From Candidatus Sulfopaludibacter sp. SbA3 (GTDB taxonomy: Bacteria > Acidobacteriota > Terriglobia > Bryobacterales > Bryobacteraceae): a stretch of DNA of 14,004 nucleotides. A model generated the notes under the pieces. That model was not told the DNA's origin. It saw only the letters and a list, made by a program, of their open reading frames with translations, and did no database searches. Shown in pieces: positions 1 through 8,500 of the stretch. The stretch is taken from assembly GCA_900290315.1 (NCBI GenBank), contig OKRF01000434.1:7038-21041 (forward strand). Direction: 5' to 3'. Position 1 is the first letter of the stretch, and each line of letters begins with the position of its first letter. A program made the position numbers and the translations under genes.

Positions 1-29
1 GGCTACCATTTTTGCAAGTTGGGGCTTGC

Positions 30-2021
30 ATGGCCGTGGGAGAAGGTGTTGACTCTATCGCGGGAGCCACTTTCTGGTTAGTCCGCGGGAGGGACCTGTT
101 TCTCTTCCTCCACTTTCTGGGAGTTGCGTGCTTTGCCTATATCGCTGCCCGGCGACTGGCACCGCTCGTGCGCGCGCAGCGCGACTTCCGTTTTAACCGG
201 CCACTGTTACGGCTGGGAAGAGTTCTGCAATTCTGGCTGGGTCAGTGGCGCCATGCGCGCTTCCCCTTCGCTGGAATCATCCACATTCTGGTCTTTGCCG
301 GCTTTTTGATCCTGGCCGGCCACGCCTTCGCTCTTCTCGCCCAGGGCATCTCGGACAGATTTGCCGCAGAGTCCAACACCCTGTACGACTCGGTGCGGGA
401 TTATGCCGCGACTGTTGTGTTTTTGTGCATGGGCATTCTGATCGCGCGCCGGATATTCTTCGCACCTGCGCGATACGGTCGTCGCTCCCCCGACGCCATT
501 TTCCTGCTCGCGCTAATCGGCGTCCTGATGGCCGTGGATGGTGCTTTCGAAGGAAGCCGATCCGTTCTTCCGGCGCACTTGCCGCCCCTATCGCTGTCCT
601 GGATCTTCGCGGCGGCTTTCTCTTCCGCTTCTCCGGCGACCTTGCACCACTGGCACATCGGCGTCTACCTGTCGCATGAGATCACGTTTTTCTTCCTGCT
701 CTGTTATCGGCCGTTCGGCATCCAGTTTCACGTCGAGACGTCGTTGTTTTCCGTGTACTTCGCGAAGTTGGACCGCGGTACGGTGAAGCCCGTGCGATGG
801 GGAGTCCCGGACGAGCAACTCGACACGCTGCCCTCCTTCGGGGTCAAGAAGATCGAAGACTTTACCTGGAAGCACATCCTGGACTTCTACTCCTGCGCGG
901 ACTGTGGGCGTTGTGCGGACCAGTGTCCGGCGAACACGGTCGGGAGGCCGCTTTCCCCAAAGGCACTCTCGATCAAGTCGCGAGATTACATTTTCCGCCA
1001 CTATCCGGTGGTGGGTCGGTCTCGCGATGGCATGCCCCTGGTCGGGGGGCTTTATTCCGAGGACGAAATCTGGTCTTGCACGACTTGCGGCGCCTGCGAG
1101 GCGGAATGCCCGCTGCTGGTCGAATACATCGACAAGATCGTCGACTTACGGCGCGGCCTGGTCGACGACGGCAAGGCGCCGCAATCTCTCCACAAGCCGC
1201 TGAAGTCGCTGGAGAGCCGCGGTAATCCCTTTGGCAAGATGGAGAAGAAGCGCGCCGATTGGGGGCAAGGTGCGGTCCCGGTCATCAACGGTGGAGGCGG
1301 CGCGGACACACTGTACTTCGTCGACAGCATCACGTCCTATGACGATCGCATCCAGTCAATTGGACGCGCCACGGCACGCATTCTTCACAGCATCGACGAG
1401 AAGTTCGGCATTCTCGGTGCGAAGGAGCACGATAGCGGGCACGATGTCCGGCGGTTCGGCGAGGAGATGCTGTTCCAGGCGCTGCGCCAGCACAATACGG
1501 AGGCCATTCGCGCCTCCGGTGTTCGCCGGATCGTTACCGCCGATCCTCACGCCTACAACGCCCTCAAGCACGATTACAAAGATGTGCCGCCGGTCGAACA
1601 TATCAGCCAGACCATTGCCCATGCGGTGAGAGCGAGCCAAATCGAACTGAAGGGTGTCGAGGACGGCGTCTACACCTATCACGATCCGTGCTACCTGGGC
1701 CGCCACAACGGCATCTACGAGGACCCGCGCGAAGTACTCGATTGGATTCCCGGATTGCGCCGGGTCGAGATGAAGCGCTGCCGGGACCGTTCGTTCTGCT
1801 GCGGGGGAGGCGGTCTGGCGTTGTTCTATGAGGCCAAAGAGGAACAGCGGATGGGTGTGCGGCGGGTCCGGATGGCGGCAGATGCGGGCGCGACGGTGAT
1901 TGTGACGGCATGTCCATTCTGCATGGTCAACATCGAAGACGCGATCAAGGTCGCGGGTATGGAAGGAAAAATGACGGCCATCGACCTGGCGGAACTGGTC
2001 GATCGGCAGATGGTGAATTAA
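30..2021 (+). CDS. EtfD/EMO-like membrane iron-sulfur oxidoreductase (ETF:quinone oxidoreductase type)
   Basis: Likely carries electrons from reduced ETF to the membrane quinone pool. Numbered from the ATG at 30 (663 aa), it has about five membrane segments near residues 23-42, 80-104, 125-144, 155-172 and 205-226. Several histidines there could bind heme b, as in NarI-like domains. Two 4Fe-4S motifs follow: C289/C292/C295/C299 and C350/C353/C356/C360. The C-terminal CCG domain is complete (HDPC C554, SFCCGGGG C590-C591, CPFC C628/C631). The preceding CCG domain keeps its fold signature (SYDDR, LFQ, GVRRIVT) but has no cluster cysteines. The ATG at 30 follows GGGG at 21-24. A TTG at 12 is in frame and the frame stays open to the window edge, so an earlier start is possible. 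The next gene is etfB, which supports the ETF partner role. The family includes mycobacterial EtfD and the syntrophic EMO proteins. Function is inferred from family and context. Confidence 0.85.
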   Translation: MAVGEGVDSIAGATFWLVRGRDLFLFLHFLGVACFAYIAARRLAPLVRAQRDFRFNRPLLRLGRVLQFWLGQWRHARFPFAGIIHILVFAGFLILAGHAFALLAQGISDRFAAESNTLYDSVRDYAATVVFLCMGILIARRIFFAPARYGRRSPDAIFLLALIGVLMAVDGAFEGSRSVLPAHLPPLSLSWIFAAAFSSASPATLHHWHIGVYLSHEITFFFLLCYRPFGIQFHVETSLFSVYFAKLDRGTVKPVRWGVPDEQLDTLPSFGVKKIEDFTWKHILDFYSCADCGRCADQCPANTVGRPLSPKALSIKSRDYIFRHYPVVGRSRDGMPLVGGLYSEDEIWSCTTCGACEAECPLLVEYIDKIVDLRRGLVDDGKAPQSLHKPLKSLESRGNPFGKMEKKRADWGQGAVPVINGGGGADTLYFVDSITSYDDRIQSIGRATARILHSIDEKFGILGAKEHDSGHDVRRFGEEMLFQALRQHNTEAIRASGVRRIVTADPHAYNALKHDYKDVPPVEHISQTIAHAVRASQIELKGVEDGVYTYHDPCYLGRHNGIYEDPREVLDWIPGLRRVEMKRCRDRSFCCGGGGLALFYEAKEEQRMGVRRVRMAADAGATVIVTACPFCMVNIEDAIKVAGMEGKMTAIDLAELVDRQMVN

Positions 2022-2026
2022 CCCAA

Positions 2027-2033
2027 GGGGGAG
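2027..2033 (+). promoter_or_regulatory. Ribosome binding site of etfB
   Basis: A purine-rich GGGGGAG lies 7 bases before the ATG at 2041, in the 19-base gap after the previous stop. It fixes the etfB start. No promoter or hairpin fits in this gap, so etfB is probably co-transcribed with the upstream gene. Confidence 0.75.
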
Positions 2034-2040
2034 ACGGAAG

Positions 2041-2832
2041 ATGGAGATCCTGGTTTGTGTAAAAAGAGTACCGGACACCGCGGAGAATGAAATCCAACTC
2101 AACGGCAACGGAACGGATATCGAACGCGAAGACCTTGTCTATTCGGTCAACGAACCCGACAATTACGCGGTCGAGGAGGCGCTGCAGATTGTCGCGCGCA
2201 CGGGCGGCAGCGTCGCTGTGGCGACGGTGGGCGGCGAAGACGATGAGGAGATTCTACGCCGCGAAATGGCCATGGGCGCCGGCCGCGGCGTGCTGATCTC
2301 GGACGATCTGTTCAGCGGATCCGACGGCCGGGGTGTCGCGGCCATTCTGAAGGCCTTTGTGCAGACGGGGCATTACGATCTGATCCTCACCGGTGTCCAG
2401 GCCGAGGATGGCTGCGCCCAGGTGGGTGGGATGTTGGCGGCCATGCTGGATTACCCGTTCGCGTCGCTGGTGACCTCCATCGAAGTGCTGGAAAGCCGGA
2501 AGCTCAAGATTGGCCGCGAAGTCGAAGGCGGAAGCAAGGAAATCAACGCGATCGACCTGCCCTGCGTGCTCTCCATCCAGACCGGCATCAATGAGCCGCG
2601 TTACGTGGGCATGCGTGGCATCCGGCAGGTGGCATCCGTGCCCATCCCGACTCTGGGGGCATCGGATATCGGCGTGGACGCGGACGCGGTGGGCGAAGCG
2701 GCGGCGAAGGTCAATCGCGTCGACTACTTCGTGCCGGCGGCGGGCAAAGGTGCGGAGATGCTGAAAGGCGGCCGCGAGGAAGTCATCGACCAACTGATGG
2801 ATCTGCTGAAAGCTAAGGGAGGGCTAAACTAA
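2041..2832 (+). CDS. etfB: Electron transfer flavoprotein subunit beta
   Basis: The beta subunit of ETF pairs with EtfA, binds AMP, and takes electrons from acyl-CoA dehydrogenases. The protein is 263 aa, normal for the family. It opens with the typical MEILVCVKRVPDT strand and has the nucleotide-site segment LTGVQAEDGCAQVGG near residues 116-130. A near match to the EtfB signature lies around residues 157-174 (IGREVEGGSKEI then LP), and INEPRYVGMRGI follows at 183-194. Where many relatives have QA-x-DGD, this protein has QAEDGC, a small deviation. Its stop overlaps the etfA start by one base (TAATG), the usual sign of translational coupling between subunits made in equal amounts. Identification is secure. 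Which dehydrogenase it serves is inferred from the downstream acyl-CoA dehydrogenase. Confidence 0.95.
   Translation: MEILVCVKRVPDTAENEIQLNGNGTDIEREDLVYSVNEPDNYAVEEALQIVARTGGSVAVATVGGEDDEEILRREMAMGAGRGVLISDDLFSGSDGRGVAAILKAFVQTGHYDLILTGVQAEDGCAQVGGMLAAMLDYPFASLVTSIEVLESRKLKIGREVEGGSKEINAIDLPCVLSIQTGINEPRYVGMRGIRQVASVPIPTLGASDIGVDADAVGEAAAKVNRVDYFVPAAGKGAEMLKGGREEVIDQLMDLLKAKGGLN
2815..2823 (+). promoter_or_regulatory. Ribosome binding site of etfA inside etfB
   Basis: AAGGGAGGG lies within the last codons of etfB, 8 bases before the etfA ATG at 2832. The strong site plus the TAATG overlap point to coupled translation of the two ETF subunits. Confidence 0.75.
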
Positions 2833-3833
2833 TGCCGCGGATCTTCGCTTACATCGTTCATAAGAGCGGCGTCACGGATGACACTGCAGCCGAGTTGACG
2901 GCTGCGGCGCGAAAGATCGACGGCGCGCTGGCCTGCACGGCCATTGTCACCGGCTGGGGTGGCGATCTGGACCAGGTATGCGAAAGCCTGCGCGGTTCGT
3001 ACCGGGAAATCTGGAAGGTCGCCAAGGAACCGCTGGCGTATCCCAACGCCGAGCTGGTTCGCAAGGCGTTGCTGGCGGTGGTGCCCGCGGGCAGCATCGT
3101 GCTGGTCCCGCACGCGCACTTCGGCGTCGATCTCTCGCCGGGGCTTTCCATCAGAATGAACGCGGCGTATGTGCCCGACGTGCTGGAGATTGAGGGCATC
3201 GAAGGAACGTGGCTGCATGCGGTGCGCCAGGAGTTCGGCGGCCAGGTGAACACGCATATCCGCTGCGACATCTCTGGTGGAGCGGTGCTCAATATCCGGC
3301 CGGGGGCGTTCCGTCCGGCCGAAGGCCCTTCCGAGACTGGGCAGGTAGTGGACAAATCGGCGGAAGTGGGCGCGCTAACGGCGCGGCGCCGGTACCTGGA
3401 GACGATCGCCGCTGAAAATGGCGACGTCGATATCACCAAAGAGCCGGTGCTCATTTCGATCGGCCGCGGTATTGGGGAGCAGGAGAATGTCTCCATCGCC
3501 GACGATCTGGCTCAGGCCATGGGCGCGGCGGTGAGTTGCTCACGGCCGGTGGTGGACGCGAAGTGGATGGATAAATCGCGACAGGTGGGATCGTCCGGGC
3601 AGACCGTGCGGCCCAAGGTCTACCTCGCTTGCGGCATCAGCGGCTCGTTCCAGCATCTGGCGGGCATTAAAGGGAATCCGTTTATCGTCGCGATCAACAA
3701 GAATCCGAAGGCGCCGATCTTCCGCGTGGCGGATGTAGGAATCGCCGACGATCTCCTGGAGTTCCTGCCGGCCCTGGCAGAGCGGGTGCGCGAGGAAAGC
3801 TGCGTGCCCGGAAAAGAGAGGCGGCGGCCATGA
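2832..3833 (+). CDS. etfA: Electron transfer flavoprotein subunit alpha
   Basis: The FAD-carrying subunit of the ETF heterodimer. The protein is 333 aa, normal length. The C-terminal FAD domain is complete: ISIGRGIG at 209-215, SCSRPVVDAKW at 235-245, QVGSSGQTVRPKVYLACGIS at 251-270, GSFQH at 271-275, and IVAINKNPKAPIF at 285-297 followed by VADVGIADDLLEFLPAL. The N-terminal part (PRIFAYIVHKSG onward) is the usual variable domain. No ferredoxin extension is present. The end overlaps the next gene by four bases (ATGA at 3830-3833). With etfB and the upstream membrane oxidoreductase it forms a complete path from acyl-CoA dehydrogenase to membrane. Identification rests on the unmistakable FAD-domain motifs. 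A bifurcating role was not tested and is not suggested by anything seen. Confidence 0.96.
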   Translation: MPRIFAYIVHKSGVTDDTAAELTAAARKIDGALACTAIVTGWGGDLDQVCESLRGSYREIWKVAKEPLAYPNAELVRKALLAVVPAGSIVLVPHAHFGVDLSPGLSIRMNAAYVPDVLEIEGIEGTWLHAVRQEFGGQVNTHIRCDISGGAVLNIRPGAFRPAEGPSETGQVVDKSAEVGALTARRRYLETIAAENGDVDITKEPVLISIGRGIGEQENVSIADDLAQAMGAAVSCSRPVVDAKWMDKSRQVGSSGQTVRPKVYLACGISGSFQHLAGIKGNPFIVAINKNPKAPIFRVADVGIADDLLEFLPALAERVREESCVPGKERRRP

Positions 3834-5497
3834 TCTCCGCTAAGACACTCAAGCTCAGCTTGAAATCGCTGCGGGAGTTTGCCAAGAAGCGGTTGCCGGA
3901 CCAGGAACTTCTCGCGTTGGACGCGCGCGATGAATGCCCACTGGAGATTGTGCGTCACATGTGCAGCCCGGACAAGCTGGGGATTCAGCTCTTGTTTATC
4001 CCGGAGGAGTTCGGCGGTTTCGGCGGCGGCGCGTTTGACGTGTACTGCGTGTGCGAGGAGATGGCGCGGATCGACCTGGGGATCGCCACGGCCGTCCTGG
4101 CAACGTTTCTGGGCAGCGATCCCATCACCGTTGGGGCTACACCGGAACAGAAGAAGCTCTGGCTCTCGCGCATTGCGGAAGAGGGTCTGCTGTTCGCTTA
4201 CGGCGCCACCGAGCCTGACGCCGGAAGCGACCTGGCAGCCCTCCAAACCACGGCGGACCGCGTGGAGGAAGACGGCCGGGTAGTGGGTTACCGCATCAAT
4301 GGAAGTAAGCAATGGATCAGCAACGGCGGTATTGCGGGCGCCTACAGCGTCCTCGCGAATACGCCCGCCGGACCGAGTTGGTTCATCGTAGAGCGGGGCG
4401 CACAGGGATTCACGAATGGCAAGCCCGAAGACAAGCACGGCATCCGTACCAGCAACACGGCGGCGCTCTCTTTCGCCGACGTCTACGTAGACGCCGGCCG
4501 GCTGGTGGGCGGCGTGGAGGGCCAGGGATTGCTACAGGCGCAGGCCGTCTTCGGCTACACGCGCCTGATGGTGGCGGCTTTCGGGCTAGGAGCGGGATGG
4601 GCGGCGCTCGACCGGGCGATTCCCTACTCGGCCAAACGGATCCAGGCCGGTTCGCCGCTGTCCGAAAAACAGGGATACACCCACAAGCTGATCGTGCCCA
4701 ACATCGCGCGGCTGGAGGCCGGTAGAGCCTGCATCGAGGAGACCGCGGAGCGGATCGATGCCGGCGAAGGCAGCCTGAACACCGAGGGCGCCATCGCCAA
4801 GTACATGTCCACCGAGGCTGGCAATGCGGCTGCGGAGGCAAGCATACAAGCACTGGGCGGGTACGGTTACACGCACGAGTACATGGTGGAGAAGATCAGC
4901 CGCGACGTGCGCATTACCACGATCTATGAGGGCACCAGCGAGATCATGGAGATGACCATCAGCCGCGACCGATGGCAGTTGCACCTCAAGACTCGCGGGC
5001 AGCATTACCACGACCGGGCGCGCGAATTTGAAGCGCTGGATGCGCGCCGGCCGAACGTGGGCGCCGGCTACGCGGCGCTGGCCTTGCACGCGTTAGCCGA
5101 GGTGATGGAACGGGCGCGGGTCGCTCGCTTGACTCGGCACCAGCACATCTTACTGCGTCTGGGCGAATGGATCGCTTACGCGGAGTGCGCCGGCAGCCTG
5201 GCGCGCCGCGCGGCTCGGCTGTCGGAAGGAAAGCTCAACGAGAAGGCCAACCTGCGCTTCGATGCGGCGGCTCTGGCGGCGATCTCGCGCATCTTCGCGC
5301 GCGAGGCGGCCCTCAAGGTAGCCCAGGAGGGTCTGCGCTGGACGATCGGCGCCGGCGATGGCGACGTGGCCGCTTGCGAAGCGGCGCTGAGTTTATCCGC
5401 CATTCACCGGGCGCAGGCCGGGCTTCTGGCCGACATGGATTTCGTTGCCGATGTGCTGTACGGTAGGGCCGGCAAGGCCGCCGCACATGTCGCATAA
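3830..5497 (+). CDS. Acyl-CoA dehydrogenase with C-terminal extension
   Basis: FAD enzyme that makes a trans-2-enoyl thioester from an acyl thioester and passes electrons to ETF. The protein is 555 aa. The FAD/substrate motif AYGATEPDAGSDLAALQ lies at 123-139, and NGSKQWISNGG at 157-167. The C-terminal signature runs from Q340 (ALGGYGYTHEY) through EKISRDVR to IYEGTSEI at 365-372, with the expected catalytic Glu at 367. About 170 residues beyond the catalytic core make it longer than short- and medium-chain enzymes, closer in build to VLCAD-like or ETF-operon members. The start is the ATG of the ATGA overlap with etfA, preceded by GAGAGG at 3816-3821. It sits between the ETF genes and a lipid/polyketide megasynthase, so its substrate may be a precursor or product of that synthase rather than a routine fatty acid. 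That link is inference. Confidence 0.94.
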   Translation: MISAKTLKLSLKSLREFAKKRLPDQELLALDARDECPLEIVRHMCSPDKLGIQLLFIPEEFGGFGGGAFDVYCVCEEMARIDLGIATAVLATFLGSDPITVGATPEQKKLWLSRIAEEGLLFAYGATEPDAGSDLAALQTTADRVEEDGRVVGYRINGSKQWISNGGIAGAYSVLANTPAGPSWFIVERGAQGFTNGKPEDKHGIRTSNTAALSFADVYVDAGRLVGGVEGQGLLQAQAVFGYTRLMVAAFGLGAGWAALDRAIPYSAKRIQAGSPLSEKQGYTHKLIVPNIARLEAGRACIEETAERIDAGEGSLNTEGAIAKYMSTEAGNAAAEASIQALGGYGYTHEYMVEKISRDVRITTIYEGTSEIMEMTISRDRWQLHLKTRGQHYHDRAREFEALDARRPNVGAGYAALALHALAEVMERARVARLTRHQHILLRLGEWIAYAECAGSLARRAARLSEGKLNEKANLRFDAAALAAISRIFAREAALKVAQEGLRWTIGAGDGDVAACEAALSLSAIHRAQAGLLADMDFVADVLYGRAGKAAAHVA

Positions 5498-5524
5498 ACC
5501 GCGCCCTGGGGCTGCGGAGTTCGC

Positions 5525-5528
5525 GGAG
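5525..5528 (+). promoter_or_regulatory. Ribosome binding site of the megasynthase gene
   Basis: GGAG lies 7 bases before the ATG at 5536. The 38-base gap from 5498 to 5535 is the largest in the window. It shows no convincing hairpin terminator and is too short for a clear promoter, so read-through transcription from the ETF/dehydrogenase genes is expected. Confidence 0.6.
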
Positions 5529-5535
5529 AACAACA

Positions 5536-8500
5536 ATGCAGGACACGGCTTATCGAGCAATTGCAATCGTGGGCGTGGGCGCGGTGATGCCCGATGCACC
5601 CGACGTATCGACGTTTTGGCAGAACATCAAAACCGGGCGCTACAGCATCGGCGAAGTCCCGCCGGACCGGTGGGACCCGGCTCTGTACTTTGACCCCGAC
5701 CACACTGCGCCGGACAAGACTTATACCAAGATCGGCGGCTGGGTCCGCGAGTATGCCTGGGACCCCTTGAAGTGGCGCCTGGCCATTCCGCCGCGCGTCG
5801 CCGACGCCATGGATGACGCGCAACGCTGGGCGATTGCCTGCACCCGCGAAGCGCTGGCCGACTATGGTTACCCCGACCGGCCGCTGAACACCGGCCGCAC
5901 AGCCGTTATTCTCGGCAACGCCATGGCTGGGGAGAAGCATTATCTCACGGCGATGCGCGCGCACTTCCCGGAGTATGCCCGCGAACTGGACGAGAGCGTC
6001 ACGTTTGCCGCGCTGCCCGCTGGGGTGCGGCGTGAAATTGCGCGGGAATGGCGCACCCGCATCGGCGAACGCCTTCCTCCCATCACGGAAGACAGCATGC
6101 CGGGCGAACTTTCCAACTGCCTGGCAGGACGAATCGCAAACCTCTATAACTTCCACGGTCCGAACTACGTGTGCGATGCCGCTTGCGCTTCGGCGATGGC
6201 GGCGATCCACGCGACGGCGGAGGGGCTGATCGCACATGATTTCGACGTCGCGGTCACGGGCGGAATCGATCGCAACATGGGAGCTTCGACCTTTGTAAAG
6301 TTCTGCAAGATCGGCGCACTCTCGGCGACCGGGTCGCGCCCATACGCGGAAGGTGCGGATGGCTTCGTTATGGGGGAGGGTGCGGCGATCTTCCTCATGA
6401 AGCGGCTGGCCGACGCCGAACGCGACGGGGACGAGATCTACGCAGTGCTGCGTGGGATCGCTGGGTCGAGCGACGGGAAAGGGAAAGGCATCACCGCGCC
6501 CAACCCCATCGGACAGAAGATCGCGATCGAGCGCGCATGGGAGAATGCCGGGCTCTCACCCACCACCGCCACACTAGTCGAGGGTCACGGGACTTCTACC
6601 AGCGTGGGCGATGTTGTCGAAGTGGAGAGCATGACCGGAGTGCTTCGCGAGCACGGCGCGAACGGCCGCCCGATCGCGCTCGGAAGCGTCAAGTCGAACA
6701 TCGGTCATCTGAAGAGTGGGGCGGGGGCCGCTGGAATCCTGAAGACCGCGCTCGCGTTGCGTGACAAGGTGCTGCCGCCGAGTGTCCGCTGCGAGCATCC
6801 CAATCCAAATATCGATTTCGCGCACTCGCCGCTGTACGTCAATACGGAACTGCGGCCGTGGACGGAGACGGCGGATGATGGAGTGCGGCGGGCCGGGGTC
6901 AGCGCCTTCGGATTCGGCGGGACCAATTTCCACGTGGTGCTGGAAGAATACATTCCGCACAGGCTCACCGGAAACGGTAAGCATTCGGTATCGGTCGGCG
7001 AAGTGCCGCATTCCTCTCCTGCACCAGGCAAAGCGCCTCTGCGCGGAGCGCTGGTGACGGGCGCGGCCTCCGCCTCGGAACTGGCCGGGCGTTTGCTTGC
7101 CGTTCAGAAAGCAGCCGAAGGGGGCCGCGCGCCGGCAGTCGCCGCGCCGGCGGAATCAGACCTGCGTGCGGCAGAACGTATCGCCATCGATTATGGCGAT
7201 GCCGCCGAACTGGCAGACAAGTGCGGGAAAGCTGTCAAAGCGCTCGCAGCCGACCAACTCGCGACGTGGAAGGCGCTGCGCGCGCAGGGCATTTTCCGCG
7301 GACACGGTCCCGCGCCAAAAGCAGCGTTCGTTTACACCGGTCAGGGGTCGCAGTATGTCAACATGCTGAGCAGCCTGCGGGCCGCGGAACCGATCGTGGC
7401 AAGTACGTTCGAGGAGGCTGATCGGGTGTCAGAGCCGCTGCTAGGCAAACCGCTCACCGAGTACATTTTCGTCGATGGCGCGGACGGCCGCGCCGTAACA
7501 CAGGCCGAAGAGGACCTGCGGCAGACCGCGATCACCCAGCCGGCGGTGCTGGCCGTCGATTTGGCCATGACCCGCCTGCTCGATGCTTACGGCATCCGGC
7601 CCGACATGACCATGGGGCACAGCCTGGGCGAGTACGGCGCGCTGGTCGCCGCTGGCGCCCTGCCGTTTGCCGACGCGCTGGAAGCTGTCAGCGCGCGCGG
7701 CCGGGAGATGACCCGCGTGTCCATGGCGGATAACGGCCGGATGGCGGCTGTGTTTGCGCCGATCCCGGAGATCGAACGCATCCTGCGGACCATCGGCGGC
7801 TACGTGGTGATCGCCAACCTCAATAGCGGCAAGCAGGCGGTCATCGGCGGAGCCAGCCGCGCGGTCGAACTGGCGGTGGAGGCTTTTATCAGAGCCGGAT
7901 ACAACGCCGTGCCGCTATTGGTGAGCCATGCCTTCCACACCTCCATCGTCGCGCCCGCCAGCGAGCCCATGCGGCAAGTGCTGGAGCGATTGCGTCTTCA
8001 ACCCCCGAAACTGCCGATCGTCGCCAACGTGAATGGCGAGTTCTATCCCGCGGGACCTGATGCCCGGCCCGCGATGCTCGACATTCTGGCGCGCCAGATT
8101 GCGTCGCCCGTGCAGTTCGTCAAGGGACTGCAGACACTGTATGAGGCTGGCGCACGCATTTTTGTGGAAGTCGGTCCTAAGAAGGCGCTCCACGGATTCG
8201 TCGAGGACGTCCTTGGGGATCGCAGCGACGTGCTGGCGCTGTTCACCAACCATCCAAAATTGGAAGATGCCACGGCGTTCAATCAGGCTCTGTGCGGTCT
8301 CTATGCGGCGGGGTTGGGGGCGGCACGGCTCGATACGCACGTTGCAACAAAGACCGAGGCCCAGCCAGCGGGACAACGTCCCACCGGCCGGCCCATCGTG
8401 ATCACCGGCGCATCCTTGGGCCTGCCCGGGACCGAGCGCATCTTCGATGACAGCAACGTGGCGCGCATGCTGCGCGGGGAGCAGTTCATTGACGCCATTC

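Noticed and set aside
797..1225. Plus-strand open frame in another frame inside the membrane oxidoreductase
   Set aside because: It overlaps the iron-sulfur coding region entirely and is Arg/Gly-rich without motifs, a frame shadow.
30..2021. First gene as a methanogen-type heterodisulfide reductase
   Set aside because: Shared parts (NarI-like membrane domain, 4Fe-4S, CCG) are also in EtfD/EMO proteins, and the adjacent etfBA and acyl-CoA dehydrogenase favour the ETF role.
1356..2108. Minus-strand open frame (250 codons) at the end of the membrane oxidoreductase
   Set aside because: It is antisense to the CCG domain and the etfB start, with no motif and low-complexity His/Arg composition.
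5498..5535. Possible terminator or promoter between the dehydrogenase and the synthase
   Set aside because: Only 38 bases, with a trivial GCCC/GGGC complementarity too close to form a hairpin, no T tract and no recognisable -35/-10 pair.
5404..6237. Minus-strand open frame (277 codons) across the dehydrogenase-synthase junction
   Set aside because: It opposes two well-supported plus-strand genes and has no recognisable motif. High GC makes such frames common.
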